The notes under the pieces were generated by a model. The model was not told the origin of the DNA. It was given only the letters and a program-made list of their open reading frames with translations, and ran no database searches. A program made the translations under genes and the position numbers. Source: Actinomycetota bacterium (GTDB lineage: Bacteria > Actinomycetota > Acidimicrobiia > IMCC26256 > JACPCJ01). From it: a DNA stretch of 36,714 nt. The stretch is taken from positions 1 to 36,714 of the forward strand of contig JACPCJ010000110.1 of assembly GCA_016179865.1 (NCBI GenBank). The letters run 5' to 3'. Positions 14,996 to 23,249 of the stretch are shown here, piece by piece. Position 1 is the first letter of the stretch, and each line of letters begins with the position of its first letter.

Positions 14996-15011
14996 CTGAC
15001 ACGCATGTCAG
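14996..15011. promoter_or_regulatory. Palindromic operator, copy 4 (P450/acyl-CoA dehydrogenase)
   Basis: CTGACACGCATGTCAG, close to the symmetrical ideal. It sits between divergent starts at 14922 and 15081. TAGCGT at 15017-15022, 15 bases after CTGACA, may be a plus-strand -10 box. A weaker look-alike, TGAGACGGATGTCA, is at 15049-15062. Confidence 0.72.
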
Positions 15012-15080
15012 GAAAGTAGCGTTCCCATCCGTCGTCCGTCGCCGCGGATGAGACGGATGTCACAGGAGCGACCCGCAGCC

Positions 15081-16250
15081 ATGGACTTCCACTACCCACC
15101 CGAAGCGGAGGCCTTCCGGGCCGAGTTCCGTTCCTGGCTCGACCAGCACCTCACCGACCGCTATCGCGACTGGTCGGGATTCCACGAAGACCCCGAGAGG
15201 CTGGCCACCATGCGGGAATGGAACGCCCTCCTCGCCGACGCGGGCTACGCCGCCATCGCCTGGCCCGAGGAGTACGGCGGGCGGGGGGCGTCACTCCTCG
15301 AACAACTGGTGTGGGCCGAGGAGATGCACCGCGCCCAGGCGCCGCCGACGCTCAACCCCATCGGGCTCGCCAACATCGCGCCGACGATCATGCACTACGG
15401 CTCGGAAGAGCAGAAGCGCCACTACCTGCCGAAGATGCTGCGCGGCGACCACATCTGGTGCCAGGGGTTCTCCGAGCCCGACGCCGGCTCCGACCTCGCC
15501 GCGCTCTCGGCCACGGCGGTGCGCGCCCAATCCGCCTCAGGCGACGCCTATGTCGTGAACGGCCAGAAGGTGTGGAACACCTTCGGCAACCTGGCCACCC
15601 ACTGCGAGCTGCTCGTCCGCACCGACCCGGCCGCGCCCAAGCACCGGGGCATCTCGTGCCTCATCGTCGAGATGGACAGCCCCGGCGTCGAGGTCCGCCC
15701 GCTCGTCACCATCACCGGCGAGCGCGAGTTCAACGAGATCTTCTTCACCGACGTGCGGGTGCCGGCCGAGAACCTCCTCGGGCCCGAGAACGACGGATGG
15801 AGGGTGGCGATGACCACCCTCGCCCACGAGCGGGCCGGCGTCGCCAACCTCCACCTGTCGGTGCGCAAGAAGGTGGCCGACCTGATCGCCACCGCGCGCG
15901 AAACCATGATCGGCAACGGTCGGGCCGCGACCGACGACCCCGTGCTGCGTCAGCGCCTGGCCAAGGTCCACCTCGAGGCCGAGCTGCTCAAGCTCCTCTC
16001 CTGGCGAGCCGTCTCGGGCATGCTCCACGGGCGCGAGCAGGGGCCGGAGTCGTCGGTGGCCAAGCTGGTGTGGAGCGACCTCGAACAAGAGATCGCCGAG
16101 GTGGCGGGTGAGGTGCTCGGAGCCGACGCCAACCAGGGCTCGTGGGGCTACCAGCGGGTCTACGCCCGCTCGTACCCGCTGGTCGGCGGCACCACCCAGA
16201 TCAACAAGAACGTCATCGCCCAGCGCATCCTGGGCCTCCCGCGGAGGTAG
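15081..16250 (+). CDS. Acyl-CoA dehydrogenase, FadE-like
   Basis: 389 residues from ATG 15081 (MDFHYPPEAEAFRAEFRSWL); ATGs at 15057 and 15048 are in frame too. Landmarks: WPEEYGGRGAS, CQGFSEPDAGSDLAAL (FAD/substrate loop), WNTFGNLA, FFTDVRVPAENLLG and the C-terminal LVGGTTQINKNVIAQRILG. It introduces an alpha-beta double bond into an acyl-CoA, passing electrons to ETF. The C-terminal loop reads VGGTTQ where many members have a catalytic Glu (YEGT/EGGT), so it may use a Glu elsewhere or act in a heteromer, as in steroid-degrading FadE pairs. First gene of a five-gene plus-strand operon. Confidence 0.92.
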   Translation: MDFHYPPEAEAFRAEFRSWLDQHLTDRYRDWSGFHEDPERLATMREWNALLADAGYAAIAWPEEYGGRGASLLEQLVWAEEMHRAQAPPTLNPIGLANIAPTIMHYGSEEQKRHYLPKMLRGDHIWCQGFSEPDAGSDLAALSATAVRAQSASGDAYVVNGQKVWNTFGNLATHCELLVRTDPAAPKHRGISCLIVEMDSPGVEVRPLVTITGEREFNEIFFTDVRVPAENLLGPENDGWRVAMTTLAHERAGVANLHLSVRKKVADLIATARETMIGNGRAATDDPVLRQRLAKVHLEAELLKLLSWRAVSGMLHGREQGPESSVAKLVWSDLEQEIAEVAGEVLGADANQGSWGYQRVYARSYPLVGGTTQINKNVIAQRILGLPRR

Positions 16251-16254
16251 GGCC

Positions 16255-17232
16255 ATGGCCCAGATCCCCGTCGCCACCGGCGCAAGCGTCGACAGCGCCA
16301 GCCTCGGCGCCACCCTCATGCACGAGCACGTCTTCGTGCGCACCCCCGACGTCGCCTGGGACTGGGACAGCGGCTGGGGCGACACCGAGGCCCGCGTCGC
16401 CGACGCCATCGCCCGGCTCAACGACCTCAAGGCCGCAGGTGTCGACACCATCGTCGACCTCACGGTCCCCGGGAACGGGCGCGACGCGCCCTTGCTGGCG
16501 CGCATCGCCGGCGAGACCGCCCTCAACATCGTGGTGGCGACGGGCTGGTACACGTACGAGTCCCTCCCCCCGTCCTTCCACTGGCGATCGCTGCTCGGGG
16601 GCGGCACGGAGGCCGTGCTCACCGAGTGGTTCGTGCGCGACATCGAGGAGGGGATCGGCGACACCGGGGTGCGGGCGGCGATCCTGAAATGCGCCACCGA
16701 CGAGGCGGGTCTGACGCGTGACGTCGAAGCCATCCTCCGCGCCGTGGCCCGCGCCCACCGCCGCACCGGCGTCCCCATCTCCACCCACACGCACCCCGCC
16801 AGCCGCAACGGCCTCGACCAGCAGCGGGTCTTCATAGAGGAGGGCGTCGACCTCACGAGGGTCGTGATCGGCCACTCGGGCGACACCACCGACCTCGACT
16901 ACCTCGAGGAGCTGATCGCCAACGGCTCGCTCATCGGCATGGACCGCTTCGGCGTCGAGGCGACCATGAGCTTCGACGAGCGGGTGGGCGTGGTGGCCGA
17001 TCTCTGCGCCCGGGGACACGCCTCGAAGATGGTCCTGTCGCACGACGCGTCCTGCTTCATCGACTGGTTCGACGAGGAGATGCTGAAGGCGTCGACGCCC
17101 AACTGGCACTACCTGCACATCACCAAAGACGTCGTGCCGGCCTTGAAGGAGCGGGGCGTCACCGACGAGCAGGTGAACGAGATGCTGGTCGACAACCCCC
17201 GACGCATCTTCGAGCAGCAGGGGGCTTACTAA
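16255..17232 (+). CDS. Phosphotriesterase-family metal hydrolase (possible lactonase)
   Basis: 325 residues. All metal ligands of the binuclear family are present: His23 and His25 (MHEHVF), the carboxylated Lys145 (AILKCAT), His178 (STHTH), His207 (IGHSGD) and Asp264 (SHDASC). Members are mostly lactonases with side activity on phosphotriesters; resiniferatoxin-binding relatives also exist. A GGAGG site overlaps the end of the preceding gene and the start ATG 16255 is four bases after its stop. It lies between two acyl-CoA dehydrogenase genes and overlaps the second by one base (TAATG). That context suggests opening of a lactone or ester intermediate in the catabolic pathway rather than pesticide breakdown. 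Confidence 0.88.
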   Translation: MAQIPVATGASVDSASLGATLMHEHVFVRTPDVAWDWDSGWGDTEARVADAIARLNDLKAAGVDTIVDLTVPGNGRDAPLLARIAGETALNIVVATGWYTYESLPPSFHWRSLLGGGTEAVLTEWFVRDIEEGIGDTGVRAAILKCATDEAGLTRDVEAILRAVARAHRRTGVPISTHTHPASRNGLDQQRVFIEEGVDLTRVVIGHSGDTTDLDYLEELIANGSLIGMDRFGVEATMSFDERVGVVADLCARGHASKMVLSHDASCFIDWFDEEMLKASTPNWHYLHITKDVVPALKERGVTDEQVNEMLVDNPRRIFEQQGAY

Positions 17233-18533
17233 TGGCGTGGGACTTCCAGACCGAGCCGGAGTTCCAGGAGAAGCTCGACTGGATCGCCGGCTTCGTCAGC
17301 GACGAGGTCGAGCCGCTCGACCTCGGCCTCCCCCACCACCTCATCTACGACAAGCGCCACCCGGTGCACGAGGAAGTGGTGCGGCCGCTCCAAGACGAGG
17401 TCACGAAGCGAGACCTCTGGGCCTGCCACCTCGGCCCGGAGCTCGGGGGCAAAGGCTACGGGCAGGTCAAGCTCGCCCTCATGAACGAGATCCTGGGCCG
17501 CTCGTCGTGGGCGCCGTCCGTGTTCGGGTGCCAGGCGCCCGACTCCGGCAACGCCGAGATTCTCGCCCATTACGGCACCGAGGAGCAGAAGGGCCGCTAC
17601 CTCGAACCGCTCCTCGAAGGCCGCATCTCGTCGTCGTTCTCCATGACCGAGCCCCAGGCCGGCTCCGACCCCAAGGAGTTCACGTGCCGGGCGGTGCGCG
17701 ACGGCGACGAGTGGGTCATCGCCGGCGAGAAGTGGTTCAGCTCCAACTTCCGCTACGCCGAGTTCGCCATCGTCATGGCCATCAGCACCCCCGACACGTC
17801 GGTGTACGAGGGGGCGTCGATGTTCCTCGTCCCCACCGACACGCCGGGGATCGAGATCGTGCGCCACGTGGGTCTGATGGGCGAACGAGAGGGCGAGGGC
17901 GCACACGCCTACGTGCGCTACAACGACGTGCGGGTCCCCGCCGACAACCTCCTCGGCGGGGAGGGCCAGGCGTTCGTCATCGCCCAGACCCGCCTCGGCG
18001 GCGGCCGCATCCACCACGCCATGCGGACGGTGGGCATGTGCCAGCGGGCCCTCGACATGATGGGCGAGCGAGCCCTCTCCCGCACGACCCAGGGCGAGGT
18101 GCTGGCCAAGAAGCAGATGGTGCAGGACGCCATCGCCGAGTCATGGATCCAGCTCCACCAGTTCCGCCTCCAGGTGCTCCACGCCGCCTGGGTCATCGAC
18201 CAGTCCGACTCACACCGGGCCCGCCTCGAGATCGCCGCCGTCAAGGTGGCCACGCCCCAGGTGCTGCACGACATCGTCTACCGGGCCATGCACCTGCACG
18301 GCGCCCTCGGCGTCTCCAACGAAATGCCCTTCGCCGGGATGTGGGTGGCGGCTCCCGTCATGGGCATCGCCGACGGGCCCACCGAGGTGCACAAGGTGAC
18401 GGTCGCCCGGCAGGTCCTGAAGGCCTACGAGGCGGTCGACACGCTCTTCCCCAGCGCGCACCTGCCCGACCGCGTCGACGAGGCCCGCAAGCGCTTCGCC
18501 CACCTCGTCGACCTCGAAGCGGGAAACCAATAG
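17232..18533 (+). CDS. Acyl-CoA dehydrogenase, large FadE-like
   Basis: 433 residues, larger than the first. LGPELGGKGYGQVKLALMNE, SFSMTEPQAGSDPKEF, GEKWFSSNFRYAEF, VRVPADNLLGGEGQAF and HLHGALGVSNEMPFAGMW are the family stretches; IADGPTEVHKVTVARQVL is the C-terminal FAD loop. It resembles ACAD10/11-type members, which in bacteria are often next to an aminoglycoside-phosphotransferase-like gene, as here. Starts at ATG 17232 overlapping the preceding stop by one base, so translationally coupled. Together with the first acyl-CoA dehydrogenase it could act on different chain positions or form a mixed complex. Confidence 0.92.
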   Translation: MAWDFQTEPEFQEKLDWIAGFVSDEVEPLDLGLPHHLIYDKRHPVHEEVVRPLQDEVTKRDLWACHLGPELGGKGYGQVKLALMNEILGRSSWAPSVFGCQAPDSGNAEILAHYGTEEQKGRYLEPLLEGRISSSFSMTEPQAGSDPKEFTCRAVRDGDEWVIAGEKWFSSNFRYAEFAIVMAISTPDTSVYEGASMFLVPTDTPGIEIVRHVGLMGEREGEGAHAYVRYNDVRVPADNLLGGEGQAFVIAQTRLGGGRIHHAMRTVGMCQRALDMMGERALSRTTQGEVLAKKQMVQDAIAESWIQLHQFRLQVLHAAWVIDQSDSHRARLEIAAVKVATPQVLHDIVYRAMHLHGALGVSNEMPFAGMWVAAPVMGIADGPTEVHKVTVARQVLKAYEAVDTLFPSAHLPDRVDEARKRFAHLVDLEAGNQ

Positions 18534-18535
18534 GG

Positions 18536-19570
18536 ATGGCGACGACCGACCTCGTCGACGCCTCTCGCCTGGCGGCGTGGATGGACCGGGAGGATCTGCC
18601 GGGGGCGGGCGAGCCGCTGGCGGTGGAGCCCATCGGCGGCGGGGCGTCCAACGAGTTGCTCTCCATCACCCGGGGCGACGCCCGGATGGTGCTGCGACGG
18701 CCGCCCCGCGACGTCCCCGAGGGACGCAACGAGACGATGATGCGCGAGTACCGGGTGCTCTCGGCCCTCGCCGGCACCGACGTGCCCCACGCCCGGGTCC
18801 TCGGAGCGTGCGACGACCCCGAGGTGGCGGGGGCCTGGTTCTATGTGATGGAGCACGTCGACGGGTGGTCGCCCATGCAGGTCGACGACTGGCCCGAGCC
18901 CTTCCTCTCCGACCTCGACGCCCGCGCCGGCCTCGCCGTCCAGCTCGTCGACGGCATCGCCAAGCTCTCCAAGGTCGACTGGGAGGCCCGCGGCCTCGAC
19001 GGGTTCGGTCGCCCCGACGGGTTCCACGATCGCCAGGTCGACCGCTGGCTGGCGCACCTGGAGAAGATCAAGTTCCGCGAGCTGCCGGGGCTCGACGAGG
19101 CGGCGGCGTGGCTCCAGCATCACCGGCCGAGCCGGTACCAGCCCGGGATCATGCACGGCGACTACCAATTCGCCAACGTGATGTTCGCCCACGGCGCCCC
19201 GGCCCGACTGGCCGCCATCGTCGACTGGGAGATGGCCACCGTGGGCGACCCGCTCCTCGACCTCGGCTGGGTGGTCATGGGCTGGCCCGACGAGGGCGAG
19301 AACCGCTCCGGCAGCGGCTACGTCGACTACACGGGGATGCCCAACCGGGCCGACCTGCTCGCGTACTACGAGAAGGAGTCTGGGCGGTCGACGGGCGAGA
19401 TCGACTACTACGTCATCCTCGCCCGCTTCAAGATGGCCTGCGTGCTCGAGGCGGGGTACGCCCGCTACGTGGCCGGTCAGGCCGACAACCCCAAGATGGA
19501 GGCCTTCGGCGACGTGGTACTCGACATGGCGACGAAGGCCGCCGACCTGGCCGAGGCGACGGCCCTCTAA
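18536..19570 (+). CDS. Phosphotransferase (APH-like kinase; ACAD10-type partner)
   Basis: 344 residues. Small-molecule kinase fold: IGGGASNELLSI (glycine-rich), RMVLRRPP (Lys/Arg of the ATP site), catalytic HGDYQFANVMF (HxDxxxxN) near residue 205 and IVDWEMATVGDPLLDLGW with the metal-binding Asp. In ACAD10/11 and bacterial homologues such a kinase phosphorylates 4-hydroxyacyl-CoA so that the dehydrogenase-like partner can eliminate phosphate; this is established for the eukaryotic pair and inferred here from position directly after the acyl-CoA dehydrogenase (two-base gap). It overlaps the SDR gene by one base (TAATG). Confidence 0.88.
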   Translation: MATTDLVDASRLAAWMDREDLPGAGEPLAVEPIGGGASNELLSITRGDARMVLRRPPRDVPEGRNETMMREYRVLSALAGTDVPHARVLGACDDPEVAGAWFYVMEHVDGWSPMQVDDWPEPFLSDLDARAGLAVQLVDGIAKLSKVDWEARGLDGFGRPDGFHDRQVDRWLAHLEKIKFRELPGLDEAAAWLQHHRPSRYQPGIMHGDYQFANVMFAHGAPARLAAIVDWEMATVGDPLLDLGWVVMGWPDEGENRSGSGYVDYTGMPNRADLLAYYEKESGRSTGEIDYYVILARFKMACVLEAGYARYVAGQADNPKMEAFGDVVLDMATKAADLAEATAL

Positions 19571-20352
19571 TGCAGCTCGAGGGCAAGGTCGCGCTCGTCA
19601 CCGGGGCGAGCCGCGGCATCGGCGCCGCCACGGCCGTGGCCCTCGCCGAAGCCGGCGCCCGCGTCGCCTGCGCCGCCCGCTCGACCGACGCCGACCCCAA
19701 GCCCACGCCAGGCACCATCGACGAGACCGTGCGGCGGATCGCGGCCCTCGGTGGCGAAGGGCTGGCCGTGCCCGTCAACCTGGCCGACGACGACGACACC
19801 ACGCGCATGGTCGAGCGGACGGTGGAGCGCTTCGGCCGCCTCGACGTCCTCGTCAACAACGCCGCCGTCACCTTCCCGGGTGATCTCGACATCGACATGA
19901 AGCGCTACGAGCTGGTCATGGCCATCAACACGCGGGCCCCGCTGGTGGCCACGCACCAAGCCGCCACGCACATGGCGACGGCCGGGGGCGGCACCATCCT
20001 GAACGTGTCGTCGGTGGCGGGGGTGCGCCCCATCACCGGTCTCCTCGCCTACGGCATGTCGAAGGCGGCGCTGGAGCGCATGACGGTGCAGGCCGCCGAC
20101 GAGCTCGCCCCGATGGGCATCGCCGTCAACTGCTTCCGGGTCGACATCCCCGTCGCGTCGGAGGGGTTCGTGGCCAACGCGCCCGAACTCGACCACTCGA
20201 CCTGGGAGCCATCCGAGGTGGCCGCCGAGGGCATCCTGTGGATGCTGGCGCAGCCGCCCGACTACACGGGCCGCGTCGAGGCCATGTCGGAGCTGCGCGA
20301 GCGGGAAGGCGTCATGCGCTCGCAGGTCCCAGGCTCGAAAGGAGCGCCCTGA
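19570..20352 (+). CDS. Short-chain dehydrogenase/reductase
   Basis: 260 residues. Cofactor motif TGASRGIGAATA, NNAAVTF, catalytic Ser in LNVSSVAGV and the YGMSK Tyr-Lys pair are all present, so it should be active. The AARST segment after the second strand suggests NADP(H). It is the fifth and last gene of the operon that begins at 15081 and is coupled to the phosphotransferase by TAATG. It likely oxidises a hydroxyacyl-CoA or a related alcohol. Its 3' end overlaps the convergent arsenate reductase gene by 41 bases, leaving no room for a terminator. Confidence 0.9.
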   Translation: MQLEGKVALVTGASRGIGAATAVALAEAGARVACAARSTDADPKPTPGTIDETVRRIAALGGEGLAVPVNLADDDDTTRMVERTVERFGRLDVLVNNAAVTFPGDLDIDMKRYELVMAINTRAPLVATHQAATHMATAGGGTILNVSSVAGVRPITGLLAYGMSKAALERMTVQAADELAPMGIAVNCFRVDIPVASEGFVANAPELDHSTWEPSEVAAEGILWMLAQPPDYTGRVEAMSELREREGVMRSQVPGSKGAP

Positions 20353-20716
20353 CCCGGCGCTCGATCTCGTCGCGGACGGGGCGGACCTCGTCGAGCGGCC
20401 GGCCGGCCGGGTCGAGGACCTCCCAGTCCTCGTAGCGGGTGCCAGGGAAGAACGGGCACTCGTCGCCGCAGCCCATCGTGACCACCACGTCAGCCCGCTC
20501 CACGTCGGCGTCGGCCCAGCGGCGGGGGGTCTCGCCGGCGATGTCGATCCCCATCTCGGCCATGGCCTCGACCGCCGCCCGGTTCACGGTGTCGGCGGGT
20601 GCCGAACCCCCCGAGAGCACCTCGACCCGGTCACCGGCCAGGTGGCGCATGAACCCCGCCGCCATCTGGGAGCGCCCGGCGTTGTGCACGCAGGCAAAGA
20701 GCACGACCGGCTTCAC
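20312..20716 (-). CDS. arsC: Arsenate reductase / low-molecular-weight phosphatase-like
   Basis: 134 residues. The active loop CVHNAGR (Cys9 to Arg15, CX5R) after a hydrophobic strand and MGCGDECPFFPGTRYEDWEV, which carries the resolving Cys residues, match thioredoxin-coupled ArsC rather than plain tyrosine phosphatases. It reduces arsenate to arsenite in the cytoplasm. No arsB/acr3 efflux or arsR gene is in the window. GTG 20716 overlaps the stop of ogt by four bases, so it is co-translated with a DNA repair gene, an unusual pairing. Confidence 0.87.
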   Translation of the reverse strand: MKPVVLFACVHNAGRSQMAAGFMRHLAGDRVEVLSGGSAPADTVNRAAVEAMAEMGIDIAGETPRRWADADVERADVVVTMGCGDECPFFPGTRYEDWEVLDPAGRPLDEVRPVRDEIERRVRALLSSLGPASA

Positions 20717-21219
20717 GTATGGCGAGCCTCGTGCTCCAGGAGCCACTGCTTCCGGTCGACGCCCCCGCCGTAGTTTCCGATGCCACCTGACGCGGGGACG
20801 ATGCGGTGGCAGGGCACCACGACCCCCACCGGGTTGGCCCCGTTGGCCGACCCCACGGCCCGGACGGCCCGTGGGGCGCCGATCTGCCGGGCGATCTCCC
20901 CGTAGGTCGCGGTCTCGCCGGCCGGGACGGTGCGGAGCGCCTTCCACACCGCCTCCTGGAAGGGCGTCCCGATCGCCTCGACGGGGAGGTCGTCGATCAC
21001 GCGGACGTCGCCACCGAAGTAGCGGGCCAGCGCGCTGACCATGCCGGCCGGGTCGGGGTGCGGCTCCAGTTCGGCGTCGGGGTAGCGGCGGGCCAGGTGG
21101 TCTTCGCCGGTCCCCCACCGGTCGGTGGCCTTCAGCACCACGAGGGCGCCGTCGCGCACGGCGATCTCGATGGTGCCGATGGGGCTGTCGAGCTGGCTGA
21201 TCAGGATGGTGTCGCTCAT
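20713..21219 (-). CDS. ogt: Methylated-DNA-protein-cysteine methyltransferase
   Basis: 168 residues. Removes O6-alkyl groups from guanine by suicide transfer to Cys137 in VVVPCHRIVPASGGIGNYGGG. GTPFQEAVWKALRTVPAGETATYGEIA is the standard helix-turn-helix lead-in. The N-terminal ribonuclease-like domain is short, as in Ogt. It is divergent from a multidomain AlkA gene across 125 bases that hold repeated CTGTCCGG elements, so both are probably induced by alkylation damage. Confidence 0.93.
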   Translation of the reverse strand: MSDTILISQLDSPIGTIEIAVRDGALVVLKATDRWGTGEDHLARRYPDAELEPHPDPAGMVSALARYFGGDVRVIDDLPVEAIGTPFQEAVWKALRTVPAGETATYGEIARQIGAPRAVRAVGSANGANPVGVVVPCHRIVPASGGIGNYGGGVDRKQWLLEHEARHT

Positions 21220-21262
21220 GGGCCTGTTGTACGACCCTATCGGGCCCCGCGCTGGTCACATT

Positions 21263-21330
21263 CGGACAGGCCCCGGGGCCCGAGCGGCCCTGCAGAGCGG
21301 GAACGGGCCGCGCTGTCCGGATCTGTCCGG
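21263..21330. promoter_or_regulatory. CTGTCCGG repeats in ogt-alkA divergent promoter
   Basis: Two direct CTGTCCGG copies at 21313-21320 and 21323-21330, exactly ten bases apart (one helical turn), and an inverted CGGACAG at 21263-21269. This layout suggests cooperative binding by a regulator, possibly the AraC/Ada-type domain of the neighbouring AlkA protein. They differ from the E. coli Ada box. Confidence 0.5.
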
Positions 21331-21344
21331 CGCGGTGGTGCGAG

Positions 21345-22793
21345 ATGGCGTACAACGGCACCATGCAAGGGTTCACGGCCGTCCTCACGACGGGCATCTA
21401 CTGCCGGGATGGGTGCGGGGGGGCACCAAAGCCCGAGAACACCATCCCCTTCGCCTTCGCCGCCGCCGCCGAGGCGGCGGGCTTTCGCGCCTGCTACCGG
21501 TGCCGCCCGTACCGCGCGTCGGGCCCGGCGCCGTGGGTCGGTCCGCCCGAGCTCGTGTGCCGGGCGGTGCGGCTGATCCTCGACGGCGCCCTCGACGACG
21601 GGAGCGAGGATCAGCTCGCGCGTCGCCTCGGAGTGAGCGGCCGTCACCTTCGCCGGCTCTTCGCTGATCATGTCGGCGCGACGCCTGACGCCGTGGCCAG
21701 ATCGCGCCGATCCCACTTCGCCCGCCGGCTTCTCGATGACACCGACATGCCGATCACCGACGTCGCCTTCGCCGCCGGCTTCGGGAGCGTCAGGCAGATG
21801 AACCGGGTCATGAACGAGGTGTTCCGGCAGACCCCCACTCAGCTTCGGGCGCGGCGGCGAAGGACCGACCGACTCGTCGCCGACGGCGGGCTCGACCTCC
21901 GGGTGCCCTTCCGGGGTCCGCTCGACTGGCCCGCCATGCTCGCCTTCTTCGCCGCCCGCGCCATTCCCGGCGTCGAGAGCGTCGATCCTGATGCGGGGAT
22001 CTACCGGCGGACGGTCCGGATCGAGGGGTTCCCGGGCGTGCTCGAAGTGCGCTCGGGCGACTCGGGTGACCACCTCGTGCTCCGAGCCCACCTCCCCCGC
22101 TGGGAGGGGCTCATCCACGTCGTCGAACGGGTACGTCGGGTCTTCGACCTCGACGCCGACCTCGACGCCGTTCACCGCTCACTCCGGAAGGACCGTGCCC
22201 TGGCGGCCCGACTCCGCACGCACCCCGGCCTGCGGCTCCCGGGAGCATGGGACCCCTTCGAGCTCGCCGTGCGCGCGGTGCTCGGGCAGCAGGTGACCGT
22301 GAAGGGGGCGACGACGCTGGCCGGACGGGTCGTCGAGCGCTTCGGCGTTCCGGTGCCCGGTCTCGAGGCCTTGGGCCTGACCCATCTCTTTCCCGAGCCC
22401 GCCGCGCTCGCCGACGCCACCCTCGAGCGCGTCGGCCTCCCGCGGGCTCGGGCGGCGACCGTACGGGAGATGGCCCGGCGCGCGCTCGACGGTTCGCTCG
22501 TCTTCGACGGCTCCCGCGGCCTCGCCGAGACGGTGGCCGCCCTCGGCGCCATCCCGGGAATCGGGCCCTGGACCGCTCATTACGTGGCCATGCGGGCGTG
22601 TGGCGAGCCCGACGCCTTCCCCGCCGCCGACCTCGGAATCCGCCGCGCCCTCGGGAACGGCCGCCCACTCACGGCCCGCCAAGCCGAGCAGCGGGCGGAA
22701 CCGTGGCGACCGTGGCGTGCCTACGCCGCCGTCCACCTCTGGGCCGGAGGACTTTCGGTTGCTCCGCGCGAGGTGCCTTCCTCCCGCTCGTAG
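21345..22793 (+). CDS. alkA: Ada-type regulator fused to AlkA DNA-3-methyladenine glycosylase
   Basis: 482 residues, three parts. Residues 1-60: Ada zinc/methyl-acceptor domain with Cys20, Cys24, Cys50 and Cys53 (GIYCRDGC, ACYRCRPY). About 75-170: AraC helix-turn-helix (QLARRLGVSGRHLRRLF, ITDVAFAAGFGSVRQMNRVM). About 180-480: AlkA N-domain and HhH-GPD glycosylase with AIPGIGPWTAHYVAMRA and catalytic Asp in FPAADLGIRRAL. It should sense methyl phosphotriesters, activate transcription and excise alkylated bases. This fusion is well known in actinobacteria. Start could also be ATG 21363. Divergent from ogt. Confidence 0.93.
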   Translation: MAYNGTMQGFTAVLTTGIYCRDGCGGAPKPENTIPFAFAAAAEAAGFRACYRCRPYRASGPAPWVGPPELVCRAVRLILDGALDDGSEDQLARRLGVSGRHLRRLFADHVGATPDAVARSRRSHFARRLLDDTDMPITDVAFAAGFGSVRQMNRVMNEVFRQTPTQLRARRRRTDRLVADGGLDLRVPFRGPLDWPAMLAFFAARAIPGVESVDPDAGIYRRTVRIEGFPGVLEVRSGDSGDHLVLRAHLPRWEGLIHVVERVRRVFDLDADLDAVHRSLRKDRALAARLRTHPGLRLPGAWDPFELAVRAVLGQQVTVKGATTLAGRVVERFGVPVPGLEALGLTHLFPEPAALADATLERVGLPRARAATVREMARRALDGSLVFDGSRGLAETVAALGAIPGIGPWTAHYVAMRACGEPDAFPAADLGIRRALGNGRPLTARQAEQRAEPWRPWRAYAAVHLWAGGLSVAPREVPSSRS

Positions 22794-22829
22794 CCCACCA
22801 AGAGGGGCACGAACACCGAGGAGCATCCG

Positions 22830-23243
22830 ATGATCAAACGCGCCGTGGCCGTGGCCGCTGCCGCGAGCGCCGTGGCTGGCCTTGCTGCGATCCCGAGCGA
22901 GTCGGCCACCATCCCATCCGCATGCGGGGGTGTGGTGACACCGCTCAACCCGATCGGGGAATGCACGTATCTGTACAACGGCAACGGCCCCCCGACGGGG
23001 ACGGCGATCGGCACCAACGCACGGCCGATGATCTCGATCCACAACGCGCGGGGGTACGAGTTGAGCCACCGGTCGATTTCGCACACGACGGTCTCGGGCA
23101 ACCTCGTCTGGAGCTACCAGGCGAGCTATTCGCCCTTTGAGCCACCAGCGCCCGGGGACATCCTCATCTGCCGGGCGCGCCTCGTGAACGTCCTGCAAAC
23201 GGTTCCTGGCGGCCAGGGCGCCATCACCTTCACGTGTCGGTAG
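22830..23243 (+). CDS. Small secreted protein of unknown function
   Basis: 137 residues. MIKRAVAVAAAASAVAGLAA is a signal peptide, with cleavage likely after SESA (about residue 26). The mature part has Cys residues in SACGG, GECTY, LICRA and the C-terminal TFTCR, giving up to two disulfides. Family not recognised. GAGGAG lies ten bases before ATG 22830 and the gene is 36 bases after alkA. It is convergent with the phosphoesterase gene with a six-base gap and no evident hairpin. Confidence 0.75.
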   Translation: MIKRAVAVAAAASAVAGLAAIPSESATIPSACGGVVTPLNPIGECTYLYNGNGPPTGTAIGTNARPMISIHNARGYELSHRSISHTTVSGNLVWSYQASYSPFEPPAPGDILICRARLVNVLQTVPGGQGAITFTCR

Positions 23244-23249
23244 GGCGGG

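Noticed and set aside
15049-15062. Second operator before the acyl-CoA dehydrogenase
   Set aside because: TGAGACGGATGTCA breaks the conserved TGAC core; too weak to list.
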